Shown here in pieces: positions 56,801-59,369 of a stretch of DNA of 64,000 nucleotides. Made by a program: the position numbers and the translations under genes. The DNA is from Paracentrotus lividus (Eukaryota; Echinodermata; Echinoidea; Camarodonta; Echinidae): assembly GCA_940671915.1 (NCBI GenBank), contig CALNVZ010003435.1, positions 9,893,435 through 9,957,434 on the forward strand. Reading direction: 5' to 3'. A model generated the notes under the pieces. It did no database searches, was not told the DNA's origin, and worked only from the letters and a program-made list of their open reading frames with translations. Numbering within the stretch: position 1 is the stretch's first letter; each line of letters starts with the position of its first letter.

Positions 56801-58900
56801 CAAATGATTCTCAAAGACAATCAAGGATGTTCCCATGTTTCAAACAAATTCTTTCTATTTTCATTTGTCACACAGCATGTGGTAGGTCTGTTCCAAGAGG
56901 GTCTAGCTGACGTTCATGTAGATCCTCTACTATACAAGGCTTGTGCTTTAGACATCAAACATTACTGTTCAGGCATTCCACAAGGACAGGGTCAACGTAA
57001 GTATACAACCAATCCAATTGGTTTATATCCACTTAGTCTGTAAGCAGTTAGTCTGATTCTCTGATTGTTTAGTACCACATGGGCTAAATCCATTGGCCCA
57101 TATTCTGCTATGAAGACTTAGTTTGTGTACCTTGCAAATTCGTACAAAGTATTGTGCGATGCACTGTGATCCTTTTGTCTGATGGGAGTGCACAATTTCT
57201 GCTTTCAAGAAGATTGTCTCATGCAAATTCATTATCCCTTTGGGTGGTGGGGGATATAGCCTTGGGCAGAAGCATACATGATTTGCAGCAAGCTACATTG
57301 TACATGTAGATTAGACATGTAGATTGTAAAATTAACAAAATGCAGGGCAGATTTGCTGCTGTTTACATGAAGACTTTTGATTATTTGTTGTGGTATCTTT
57401 TACGGCAGAAGTGCTTTAAAGGTAGTATCAGCCTTTTTCACAAATTGGGAAAACTAATGCAACTTGGCGTAACTGTAGAATATGATCGACCTATACTGTC
57501 TATTCAATCTTACTGTCATAGGTTGCCTAGATCAGTAATACGAAACGAAAATCTGACTAACAATCTTGACCAACTTTCCATCAACATCGTTGATATTACA
57601 GCGCGTGCGGCACGGACCGCACACAGCAATATACACACGGCGCATCAGCGTGCATTATTCTCCGCGCTAACGGTCAGCGGTTCGCACCGTACGGTATATT
57701 TTTCGAGGTTCGAAAAAATAGGAATGAATTTTGATAATCGCAATATAATGACAAACATACACATTTGAGCTTAATCATGTTGTGGGATGATATAGTCATT
57801 GGTATACTACTATATCCTCTCAAAAACTAGAAATTTAATATTTTTGCCTGCAAAAGGCTGACACTACCTTTAATATCTTGAACAATGTTTTTAATTCATT
57901 ATTTGTCTTTGCTTTGAAATGATAGTGCCATCTGATTGTATTTGAATAGTTTCATTTTCTCATCCTCATTCTAAATTGAATTTAAAATATTTTCTGTCCT
58001 CTTTTCTCCATAGAAATGTCGTGTTTACTGGAGGCTTTAGATGAGAAAGCAGTAAGGTTACAGCCTGACTGTAGGAGAATGCTGGCTGAAAGAAAAGAAA
58101 TGTGGGAATATGCCGCTAAGGTAATAATGAATGTACTTCAGTATGGATAGAACTGAATGATTATGATCAGAATTAATCAGATCATGATTAATATCAGAAT
58201 TTTGTAGATAAGGTAATTCATTAAAAAAAAAAATGATAAAAGGTTTTGAAAGAGCATTTTGTTATACAAAATAATGAATATTTTAAATACAGAGATGTCA
58301 GTCTGTAGGCTTCAGGCTCTGACAACTTCCTCCTTCTGGCTTTTTCAGGCTTTATAATGTACAGCAGATAATATGTTTTGGCTTCATTTCAGGGCAAATG
58401 ATTTAATCAGACTGGTATCCCTGTATTGATACAAGCTGTTTCCATTTATTAATAGGAAGTGCAAATGGTAACTGATATTTCAATGTTGGTATATTGGCCT
58501 TCCTCAAATTGCGAAATTATCTACTCAGAAATTTTCCCAACAAGTCCAAAATATCAAAAATGCCTGTAAAAATAATGGTTTATACAATATTATATAAGAT
58601 TCTAAAGTTTGCTGTGTGTCTATTGTGCTGCAGATGGCACCAATGATGGATTTTTTATTGTACAACCAGTAAGTAAATTGATATTTATATGATGTTATTT
58701 TGTAATATTTTCTCTTTACTATTCTGTTACAGGTGGCACCAGCGATGGATTTCTTTGATCTTTACAACCAGATCATAAATTCCCCGTCTCATAATTACTT
58801 TGTTATGGTATTCCTTTCCTTTGTGGGAGTTCTTTTCTTCTTCGGCCTCTGCTGCGGACGCGTCACAAAGCGAGTCAGACAAGAAGTCAAGAACAAATAA
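16572..58900 (+). CDS. GLG1: GLG1: Golgi apparatus protein 1 / ESL-1 / cysteine-rich FGF receptor, 23 exons
   Basis: Type I membrane sialoglycoprotein of the Golgi; vertebrate homologues bind FGFs and, as ESL-1, E-selectin. Join: 16572-17291, 33052-33084, 35045-35131, 35525-35755, 38817-39068, 39923-40106, 41006-41214, 44070-44185, 45421-45522, 45858-45999, 46747-46884, 47170-47319, 48042-48158, 49059-49147, 50924-51038, 52063-52293, 54016-54095, 54436-54631, 55128-55163, 56350-56520, 56876-56996, 58014-58120, 58733-58900. Total 1,264 codons plus stop; all phases agree (vertebrate GLG1 about 1,180-1,200). Signal peptide about residues 1-26, Gln/Gly/Pro-rich segment to about 205, then about 15-16 GLG1 Cys-rich repeats, one membrane helix near residues 1228-1248, and a basic tail GRVTKRVRQEVKNK. 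Landmarks matching vertebrate GLG1 include SDCNH-like, IIFSDYRLI, RDDRERFC, TTRQK.VAQDYKV, LEIQYFISR, ACALDIKH and MSCL.EAL. Confidence 0.96.
17816..17857. repeat. Poly(T) homopolymer
   Basis: 42 consecutive T bases in GLG1 intron 1. Confidence 0.95.
18225..18627. mobile_element. TTAA-flanked MITE, 403 bp
   Basis: Left TTAAAGTGAAACTAGTGTTC and right TACACTAGATTCCCTTTAA are inverted repeats, each with TTAA. Relatives: 51700-52055 (opposite orientation) and 8928-9226. No coding capacity. Confidence 0.85.
18720..18830. repeat. Dispersed repeat fragment (TTACCATTGATGG family)
   Basis: GCTCAGCAGCCAATTAAAAT, TGCTATATTTC and AAAGTTACCTTTGATGG recur in modified form at 40128-40310. Confidence 0.6.
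20569..21006. mobile_element. TTAA-flanked MITE, 438 bp
   Basis: TTAAAGGGAAACAGTAACTT at the left and ATGTTACTGCATCCCTTTAA at the right are inverted repeats. The right half is shared with 6325-6610. Confidence 0.85.
23975..25233. mobile_element. Outer inverted-repeat element with a nested MITE
   Basis: Left AAGGGCCTGTCCCACAGAA continues after the nested insertion as AAGGCGATCGTTGTGGCGAT. The right end, GTTGTCGCCACAACGATCAC then CTTCTGTGGGAGCGGCCCTT, is its reverse complement. Terminal repeats are about 38 bp. Flanks AGATTGACCCA and AGACTGACCCA are similar and could be an old target duplication. The interior (24410-25190) is unusually GC-rich with repeated GGCGACAA-type motifs and no open transposase. 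Confidence 0.85.
23994..24409. mobile_element. Nested MITE inside the outer element
   Basis: Ends GGGTGATTCCATCGGGTTGG and CCTCAACCCCGTGGAATCACC are reverse complements with few differences. The flanking AGAA occurs on both sides (23990-23993 and 24410-24413) and the outer element resumes exactly there, so this inserted later. Confidence 0.88.
26508..26617. mobile_element. 3'-terminal fragment of hAT-like element
   Basis: TTCGGGCAACCAG, TATTTGGTTGCCC, GTAGGGCAAC and AAAATGTTAGTGTTGAG match the right end of the element at 49338-50549. Surrounded by degenerate CCCTAA-type sequence. Confidence 0.75.
27038..27471. mobile_element. Tc1/mariner-like MITE with TA target sites
   Basis: CAGTCTGTGTTAAAAAAAAT at the left and TTATTTGACACAGACTG at the right are inverted repeats extending through GGTAC/GTACC. 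Both are flanked by TA (27036-27037, 27472-27473). 434 bp, no transposase frame. Confidence 0.85.
27729..28115. mobile_element. Inverted-repeat element, 387 bp
   Basis: GGGCAAGTCCACGCTATTTG at the left and CAAAATAGCATGGACTTGCCC-type sequence at the right are reverse complements with one or two differences. Target duplication is unclear. Confidence 0.8.
28145..28590. repeat. Imperfect ~190-bp tandem repeat
   Basis: GGAGATTTAATGACTTTGT-like sequence recurs at 28154, 28350 and 28536, with GACATCTTAACCAGCTAT or GACGTCTTAACCAGCTAT near 28378 and 28564. Period about 186-196. Confidence 0.7.
29690..30084. mobile_element. Inverted-repeat element with ACCACGTTTACA ends
   Basis: ACCACGTTTACACTTTGACT at the left and GTCGTAATGTAAACGTGGT at the right. 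The interior repeats GGGTTCGACA or GTCGAACC-like motifs several times in both orientations. GC-richer than its surroundings; no transposase frame. Confidence 0.8.
33052..33084 (+). CDS. GLG1: GLG1 exon 2 (33-nt microexon)
   Basis: Encodes GDNDISADCNH, matching the ENEISSDCNH segment of vertebrate GLG1. Acceptor TTTCTTTTCAG, donor GTGAGT. It sits 15.8 kb from exon 1. Confidence 0.9.
33085..34003. other. GLG1 intron 2, left part
   Basis: AT-rich intron. Nothing recognised before the inverted-repeat element at 34004. Confidence 0.5.
34004..34645. mobile_element. Inverted-repeat element with internal T-rich tandem repeat
   Basis: Ends AGGTGGATTCACACCTGCCC and GGGTAGGTGTGAATCCACCT are reverse complements, continuing into GATC.GGAAAA. 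ACA flanks both sides (34001-34003, 34646-34648). Inside, TTATGTATTTCTTTGTTTTT repeats about six times between 34240 and 34490. The Phe/Leu/Ser-rich open frames here are products of that repeat. Confidence 0.88.
34646..35044. other. GLG1 intron 2, right part
   Basis: AT-rich intron; nothing recognised. Confidence 0.5.
35045..35131 (+). CDS. GLG1: GLG1 exon 3
   Basis: 29 codons (YLWNYKRNLTMDYRFDNAAA..), matching LLWNYKLNLT of vertebrate GLG1. Acceptor TTTGATCCAG, donor GTAAGA. Contains an N-glycosylation sequon, NLT. Confidence 0.95.
35132..35524. other. GLG1 intron 3
   Basis: AT-rich, 393 bases; no repeat or exon recognised. Confidence 0.5.
35525..35755 (+). CDS. GLG1: GLG1 exon 4
   Basis: 77 codons with the repeat core QCTQYLNRMKMIIFSDYRLI and DSCSEDIQKYKCG. 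Acceptor AAACAAACAG, donor GTATAG, which is a weaker donor than the others (A at +3, T at +4). Confidence 0.95.
35756..36724. other. GLG1 intron 4, left part
   Basis: AT-rich intron up to the large palindrome; no exon recognised. Confidence 0.5.
36725..37741. repeat. ~1-kb inverted repeat (palindrome) with arms of about 435 bp
   Basis: The left arm begins AGGCCTCCATTCCAGATGCA and the right arm ends TGCATCTGGAATAAAGGCCT in mirror form. Matching continues through CTTGGGAATATATGCTTCAA, the TTAA-flanked MITE ends, and CAAAGTTTTGATTCTGTGAC. The unpaired centre is about 140 bases (about 37165-37308). Arms are highly similar but not identical. Confidence 0.9.
36984..37485. mobile_element. TTAA-flanked long-TIR MITE at the palindrome centre
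   Basis: TTAAAGGGGAAGTTCACCCT at the left and CAGGGTGAACTTCCCCTTTAA at the right, with TTAA at both ends. Inverted similarity runs about 180 bases inward. AGG starts after TTAA are compatible with a Kolobok-type origin (inference). Confidence 0.85.
37742..38228. other. GLG1 intron 4, before the gap
   Basis: AT-rich intron; no exon recognised. Confidence 0.5.
38229..38735. other. Assembly gap (507 N)
   Basis: Run of N inside GLG1 intron 4, ending 81 bases before exon 5. Exons 4 and 5 join in phase with no missing conserved segment, so no GLG1 exon need be hidden here. Confidence 0.99.
38817..39068 (+). CDS. GLG1: GLG1 exon 5
   Basis: 84 codons, including LRVAELSSNDYHEDRALYF and ACRDDRERFCGKT, nearly identical to vertebrate GLG1. 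Acceptor CCCTGACAG, donor GTAAGT. It begins 81 bases after the assembly gap; the protein joins exon 4 without a missing segment. A decayed copy of its donor region lies at 39206-39250. Confidence 0.95.
39069..39922. other. GLG1 intron 5 with local duplications
   Basis: ATGAGCACAGAGGTAAGTGC...CACAAGAATT (39057) recurs as ATGAGCACAGAAAGAAGTAG..CACAAGAATT (39206). GTTCAGAGAAGAACAAAGTA (39104) recurs as GTTAAGAGAAAAACAAAGTA (about 39386). A degenerate TTAGGG-like tract lies at 39750-39830. Confidence 0.75.
39923..40106 (+). CDS. GLG1: GLG1 exon 6
   Basis: Encodes CKEKLTTRQKVVAQDYKVNY and the following Cys repeat (KILLCLEQASKDS). Acceptor GATTGGACAG, donor GTTAGT. Ends after one base of a codon. 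Confidence 0.95.
40128..40310. repeat. Fold-back repeat (TTACCATTGATGGCAA family)
   Basis: TTGCCATCAATGGTAACTAC (left) and GTTACCATTGATGGCAAA (right) are inverted. Related fragment at 18720-18830. Confidence 0.75.
40758..41005 (+). pseudogene. Two decayed tandem copies of the 5' part of GLG1 exon 7
   Basis: Copy 1 starts at 40758 after an ATTAG acceptor and reads EC QAEL TNTHKEIM, then an in-frame TAA. Copy 2 starts at 40885 after TCTTCAG and reads ECQAELTDTRKEIMSDYMIN, then runs into the next polypyrimidine tract with no donor. Starts are 127 and 121 bases apart, so each unit carries a polypyrimidine tract, an AG and about 84-95 exon bases. Copies differ from exon 7 at several sites, so they are not recent assembly stutter. 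Confidence 0.9.
41006..41214 (+). CDS. GLG1: GLG1 exon 7 (the intact third copy)
   Basis: Joins exon 6 in phase: LTFSGECQAELTDTRKEIM.., NPELVKACSNDIENQCRG, KTIHCLMALAKK. Donor GTAAGT at 41215. Two partial upstream copies of its acceptor and first ~84 bases precede it (40758 and 40885); only this copy continues through the whole repeat to a donor. Confidence 0.93.
41238..41660. other. GLG1 intron 7 start; possible mariner-type terminus
   Basis: CACAGTGTGTCCCAGAAAA near 41239-41257 resembles a Tc1/mariner-type end, but no partner terminus was found. No coding evidence. Confidence 0.3.
41662..43845. mobile_element. 2.2-kb inverted-repeat element carrying an array of GGTTAGTTACGTTAC motifs
   Basis: TATGGGCAATTCCATGATTA at the left and TAATTCATGGAATTGCCCATA-type sequence at the right are reverse complements over about 20 bases. 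Inside lie exact or near-exact GGTTAGTTACGTTAC at 41855, 42042, 42058, 43261 (A first), 43281, 43298 (one change) and 43463, plus a variant (GATTAGTTTCGTTAC) at 41677 just inside the left end. No long frame or transposase motif was seen. It fills most of GLG1 intron 7. Confidence 0.8.
43846..44069. other. End of GLG1 intron 7
   Basis: Unremarkable except for TGACCTTTGACCTTTT at 44043-44058, a DR1-type motif 11 bases before the exon 8 boundary. Confidence 0.5.
44070..44185 (+). CDS. GLG1: GLG1 exon 8
   Basis: Encodes LSTLIEEADAGSDYRIDPSL and ACKEARALICPKKTDA, matching the ETDPGADYRID segment of vertebrate GLG1. Acceptor TTGTGGTAG, preceded by TGACCTTTGACCTTTT. Donor GTAAGT. Ends after two bases of a codon. 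Confidence 0.94.
44205..44260. repeat. Possible SINE-like tail with (AAC)n
   Basis: GTAGCGCCGTAAAACC followed by AACAACAACAACAACAA, 20-70 bases after the exon 8 donor. This resembles retroposon 3' tails; the family is not identified. Confidence 0.4.
44610..45363. mobile_element. piggyBac-like non-autonomous element, copy 1 (754 bp)
   Basis: CCCTAACTAGGCCGGGG at the left and CCCAGCCTAGTTAGGG at the right, flanked by TTAA on both sides (44606-44609, 45364-45367). TTAA sites with CCC...GGG ends are the piggyBac pattern. No transposase frame. A second, inverted copy is at 48195-48906. Near the right end is a perfect hairpin (separate entry). Confidence 0.85.
45217..45334. repeat. Perfect 54-bp hairpin
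   Basis: Left arm 45217-45270 (CCACATCGCGGCGAGAGC...AAACGTCAAG) and right arm 45281-45334 are exact reverse complements across all 54 bases, with a 10-base loop CCTGCCCCCC. The second copy of the element has this sequence only once. Confidence 0.97.
45421..45522 (+). CDS. GLG1: GLG1 exon 9
   Basis: Encodes TLSCLMENIEDNQMKDTCAE and LLEIQYFISRNF, matching vertebrate LLELQYFISRDW. Acceptor TACTTTCAG, donor GTGAGT. A piggyBac-like element ends 53 bases before the acceptor. Confidence 0.94.
45523..45857. other. GLG1 intron 9
   Basis: AT-rich, 335 bases; nothing recognised. Confidence 0.5.
45858..45999 (+). CDS. GLG1: GLG1 exon 10
   Basis: Encodes LDPVLFKNCETDAENHC and GLVFSCLHRHLHDKESP. Acceptor CAACCTTAG, donor GTAAGA at 46000. 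A 63-bp tandem copy of the exon end plus intron start follows at once (46051). Confidence 0.94.
45988..46113. repeat. 63-bp tandem duplication across the exon 10 donor
   Basis: AAGGAATCACCCGTAAGAAT (45988) and AAGGAGTCACCCGTGAGAAC (46051) begin two units that continue alike through TATTATTATT...AATAAATAAAAA. The second copy keeps a usable GTGAGA donor with only 12 exon bases. Confidence 0.9.
46310..46605. mobile_element. Probable retroposon 3' end with (TTA)n tail
   Basis: ACTGTAAGCGCTTTGG and AAAAGTGCTTTATAAGAAAC lead into (TATTATTATT)n at 46580-46601, the common 3' tail shape of SINE/LINE elements in many animals (established pattern, family not assigned). The 5' limit is approximate. Confidence 0.55.
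46606..46746. other. End of GLG1 intron 10
   Basis: AT-rich with TA-rich runs; nothing recognised. Confidence 0.4.
46747..46884 (+). CDS. GLG1: GLG1 exon 11
   Basis: 46 codons: RCADQVHRVLRQRAVSVHLN and CRSDLGAYCADKNKRGE, matching the ILHQRAMDVKLDP and CLIDLGKWC region of vertebrate GLG1. Acceptor ATATTTCAG, donor GTAGGA, which is non-optimal at +4 and +5. Confidence 0.93.
46885..47169. other. GLG1 intron 11
   Basis: 285 bases, nothing recognised. Confidence 0.4.
47170..47319 (+). CDS. GLG1: GLG1 exon 12
   Basis: 50 codons: ELRCLQEHMGDLQDKCKQ, VGNFTVEEAEDVQMNRKL, then SCATMLRKFCQ. Matches vertebrate ELECLQDHLDDL and VGNLTELESEDIQ. Sequon NFT. Acceptor TTTATGCAG, donor GTGAGT. Confidence 0.95.
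47446..47643. mobile_element. Small inverted-repeat MITE, 198 bp
   Basis: Left CCCGACAGACCGCAGGGCCG and right CGGCCCCGCGGACTATTGGG are near reverse complements over about 40 bases. The interior holds ACCCTAACCCTAACC-like sequence. GC-rich against AT-rich flanks. Confidence 0.8.
47644..48041. other. Rest of GLG1 intron 12
   Basis: AT-rich with T-rich runs before the exon 13 acceptor; nothing recognised. Confidence 0.5.
48042..48158 (+). CDS. GLG1: GLG1 exon 13
   Basis: 39 codons: EKLKAKRVDEGEALKCLIEH, ending CSASIEHFQL. Acceptor GCTATCCTAAG, donor GTAAGA. Matches the MECLIQNKHQKDM and HFQLVQ region of vertebrate GLG1. Confidence 0.93.
48195..48906. mobile_element. piggyBac-like non-autonomous element, copy 2 (inverted)
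   Basis: Begins GCTAACTAGGCTGGGG and follows the reverse complement of 44610-45363 through AAAGCTGTCGCCGCGATG, CTCCGAGTCTCC, ACCCAAAATTGCTCAAAAAC and CGTGATTTCATGTACAAAG. Ends near a G run at 48888-48898. TTAA sites are no longer intact at its ends, so it is older or eroded. Confidence 0.82.
49059..49147 (+). CDS. GLG1: GLG1 exon 14
   Basis: Encodes IQLKDYRFSFKFKESCRKDV and LKLCKGSRD, matching VQMKDFRFSYKFKMACKEDV. Acceptor CAATTGACAG, donor GTGAGT. Ends after two bases of a codon. Confidence 0.94.
49338..50549. mobile_element. hAT-like non-autonomous element with target duplication
   Basis: CAGGGCTCAACA at the left and TGTTGAGCGTTG at the right are inverted with two mismatches. GCTTATG lies directly on both sides (49331-49337, 50550-50556), a 7-8 bp duplication as expected for hAT. 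1,212 bp, no transposase frame. The right-end block TTCGGGCAACC...GTAGGGCAACC is shared with 26508-26617. Confidence 0.85.
50740..50832. repeat. G-rich runs upstream of exon 15
   Basis: Runs of 11-12 G at 50743-50754 and 50819-50827 with shorter GGGG blocks, all on the + (sense) strand 90-180 bases before exon 15. Capable of G-quadruplex formation in the transcript. Confidence 0.8.
50924..51038 (+). CDS. GLG1: GLG1 exon 15
   Basis: Encodes PSIINCLSSAVRNSVLEGKE and CRSQLKFELLQR, matching the VICLSTTVRND and CRRQLRVEELE parts of vertebrate GLG1. Acceptor CATGTTTAG follows two G-rich runs. Donor GTGAGT. A second copy of its 3' half with donor lies 159 bases downstream. Confidence 0.93.
51039..51134. 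repeat. Intron 15 segment with GGGGTCATGAT-type repeats
   Basis: GGGGTCATGATG recurs at about 51069 and 51091 and in altered form (GGGGTCATGTTG) near 51228. It lies inside the 159-bp duplicated region. Confidence 0.7.
51135..51197 (+). CDS. GLG1: Candidate cassette exon 15b (tandem copy of exon 15's 3' half)
   Basis: A 159-bp tandem duplication repeats exon 15 sequence from AACAGTGTCTTA to GTGAGT. In the copy GTCTTAGAGGGG has become GTCTTACAGCAG, which creates an AG acceptor at 51133-51134. From 51135 to the duplicated GTGAGT donor at 51198 are 63 bases, 21 codons with no stop, entering and leaving in phase 0 (QKEPPIQPECRSQLKFELL..). Inclusion would repeat 21 residues with one extra Cys. The polypyrimidine tract is weak, so use is uncertain and it may be only a decayed duplicate. 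Confidence 0.35.
51198..51700. other. GLG1 intron 15, middle
   Basis: Contains a degenerate telomere-like tract (CCCTAAAC..CCCTAACCCTAAC, 51465-51510) resembling, in inverse orientation, the one at 39750. No exon seen. Confidence 0.5.
51700..52055. mobile_element. TTAA MITE copy ending next to exon 16
   Basis: Reverse complement of 18225-18627: GCCCCATACATGCATTTCTG, TCATTTTGGCGATTCC, AAAACCTCACAGC, GTCATGACCAGAACA and CACTTTAA. The TTAA end is at 52052-52055, and the exon 16 acceptor AG is at 52061-52062. The left limit is not sharp. Confidence 0.82.
52063..52293 (+). CDS. GLG1: GLG1 exon 16
   Basis: 77 codons: DENIQLDPELKQACGDEV, RVLECLRSHQEELGNDC, then KPDIDYALMHSCKKTIK. Matches vertebrate TEDIRLEPDLYEACKSDI and DPELDYTLMRVCKQMIK. 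Donor GTATTG is weak. The acceptor AATTCCTAG lies 6 bases after the TTAA end of a MITE. Confidence 0.95.
52369..53305. mobile_element. TA-flanked inverted-repeat element, 937 bp
   Basis: CCGTATTTGCCGGCGTAAAG at the left and CTTATCGCCGGCAAATACGG at the right, extended by GGCCGCAGC/GCTGCGGCC and GGTGCGGCTTATACG. TA on both sides (52367-52368, 53306-53307). No transposase frame. Poly-T runs at 53178-53242. Confidence 0.87.
53342..53585. mobile_element. Fold-back MITE with TAACACAAAGACTTAC ends
   Basis: CCCTGTAACACAAAGACTTA at the left and TAAGTCTTTGTGTTACAGG at the right; arms of about 60 bases include GATAAAAAGATACGAT and ATCATATCTTTTTATC. Shares the TAACACAAAG tip with 8757-8918 and 10545-10692. 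The interior carries a GGTTAGGACTAGGGTTAGGA tract. Confidence 0.88.
53864..54015 (+). pseudogene. Two tandem partial copies of the start of GLG1 exon 17
   Basis: CTGTTTGTTTTGCAG plus the first about 35 exon bases (ATGAAGTGTAAAGATGTAG..) and an intron-like piece (ATCATTTTGATAATTATTGC) occur at 53864, 53940 and, as the true exon, 54016. The unit is exactly 76 bp twice, with only a few differences. 76 is not a multiple of three, and copies 1 and 2 lack a donor and run into stops. Confidence 0.93.
54016..54095 (+). CDS. GLG1: GLG1 exon 17 (the intact third copy)
   Basis: Encodes MKCKDVDPDKLIDCLKGHKD and a DTEP end. Acceptor TGTTTTGCAG, donor GTAAGA. Ends after two bases of a codon and joins exon 18 as an Arg codon. 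The KCK-xxDxxxLxxCLK layout fits the FCPEADSKTMLQCLKQNK segment of vertebrate GLG1. Confidence 0.93.
54096..54435. other. GLG1 intron 17
   Basis: 340 bases, AT-rich; nothing recognised. Confidence 0.4.
54436..54631 (+). CDS. GLG1: GLG1 exon 18
   Basis: Encodes CRMVLNKRQIERNSNIMLNP, LRKACKMDIAKFCKSV and LMEGKVINCLRGEFKKRES, closely matching vertebrate CKQMITKRQ, LRKACKADIPKFC and LEGQVISCLK. Acceptor TTGTCCGTAG, donor GTGAGT. Confidence 0.96.
54632..55127. other. GLG1 intron 18
   Basis: AT-rich, 496 bases; nothing recognised. Confidence 0.4.
55128..55163 (+). CDS. GLG1: GLG1 exon 19 (36-nt microexon)
   Basis: Encodes KLTPTCEKHMSG, the place of LSSDCEDQI in vertebrate GLG1. Acceptor TTCTAAATTCAG, donor GTAAGT. 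Phase 0 on both sides; it supplies one Cys of a repeat. Confidence 0.88.
55164..56349. other. GLG1 intron 19
   Basis: 1.2 kb AT-rich intron with no exon or clear repeat recognised. Confidence 0.5.
56350..56520 (+). CDS. GLG1: GLG1 exon 20
   Basis: 57 codons: LLKEGADDYRLDRKLVKYC, then MCPDEMDHPGTGRVEECLKG and HLAKIKDGECQR. Matches vertebrate SALDYRLDPQLQLHC and GQVEECLKVNLLKIKTELC. Acceptor TTTGTTCAG, donor GTCAGT (C at +3). Confidence 0.95.
56521..56875. other. GLG1 intron 20
   Basis: 355 bases. A TATGTATGTATGT run (56609-56622) and AATAAACTTGAACTC (56780-56794); no other structure seen. Confidence 0.5.
56876..56996 (+). CDS. GLG1: GLG1 exon 21
   Basis: Encodes LFQEGLADVHVDPLLYKACA, LDIKHYC and IPQGQGQ, matching ESKADIFVDPVLHTACALDI. 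Acceptor TGTCACACAG, donor GTAAGT. Ends after one base of a codon. Confidence 0.95.
56997..57413. other. GLG1 intron 21, left part
   Basis: AT-rich; nothing recognised before the MITE at 57416. Confidence 0.4.
57416..57873. mobile_element. TTAA-flanked MITE, 458 bp
   Basis: TTAAAGGTAGTATCAGCCTT at the left and AAGGCTGACACTACCTTTAA at the right are reverse complements, with TTAA at both ends. A GC-rich interior (57600-57700, GCGCGTGCGGCACGGACC) gives a spurious open frame that has no host-gene character. Confidence 0.88.
58014..58120 (+). CDS. GLG1: GLG1 exon 22
   Basis: Encodes MSCLLEALDEKAVRLQPDCR and EMWEYAAK, almost identical to MSCLMEALEDKRVRLQPEC and EMWSYAAK. Acceptor CTCCATAG, donor GTAATA, phase 0 at the end. 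Confidence 0.96.
58121..58633. other. GLG1 intron 22, before the exon 23 copy
   Basis: AT-rich; nothing recognised. Confidence 0.4.
58634..58668 (+). pseudogene. Decayed partial copy of GLG1 exon 23 start
   Basis: GTGCTGCAG then ATGGCACCAATGATGGATTT and TACAACCA|GTAAGT resembles the start of exon 23 (GTGGCACCAGCGATGGATTT ... TACAACCAG). It has its own AG and GT signals but is 35 bases long, so inclusion would shift the frame. It lies 99 bases before exon 23. Confidence 0.8.
58733..58900 (+). CDS. GLG1: GLG1 exon 23: membrane helix, tail and stop
   Basis: 55 codons plus TAA at 58898-58900. VAPAMDFFDLYNQIINSPSH and NYF, then hydrophobic VMVFLSFVGVLFFFGLC and the tail CGRVTKRVRQEVKNK. Matches vertebrate GLG1's helix and GRITKRVTRELKDR tail. 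Acceptor TTCTGTTACAG. Confidence 0.97.
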   Translation: MAPAMDFFDLYNQIINSPSHNYFVMVFLSFVGVLFFFGLCCGRVTKRVRQEVKNK

Positions 58901-59363
58901 TGATGGGTAATTTCAGCTTGCACACACCTGGGCTGCAATGTAGAATATGAAATAAATAATTATTGTGGAGCAGAGAAGTAATAAGTACAACAATCAAACC
59001 CTACTCTGTCTCTTTATACTGTATGTTTGGCTGCAATTCAGAGTAGAGATAAACTTTGGAGTAGAGATTTTTATTACTACTGTTTTATTGTGGTTTATTC
59101 TTCTCTATAAAGTAATCAGATTTGGGGTTGAAAAAGTTCAGTTGTTCTTGATTATACAAAAGCTTGTTTACTCTTCCTTGCAATTACTGTCATTCCTATA
59201 CTTTACGAGAAAACTCAGAAAGTTAGACAATAATAACTGAACTTCAAGTAGTCCAAAGAATAACCAGATTCTTGTGAGAAGTTGAAAAATGTTATAACTT
59301 TCCTTTAAAATGTGAAAACAAAAAAAGATCTTTTTCATTTGCTGTGTGTTAAACAAATTATCC

Positions 59364-59369
59364 AATAAA
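59364..59369 (+). promoter_or_regulatory. GLG1: Candidate proximal poly(A) signal, GLG1
   Basis: AATAAA followed by TGTTATTCATACTGCC. Confidence 0.4.

Noticed and set aside
57340-57768. 142-codon open frame in GLG1 intron 21
   Set aside because: Covers most of a TTAA-flanked MITE, has no domain-like character and is bounded by the element.
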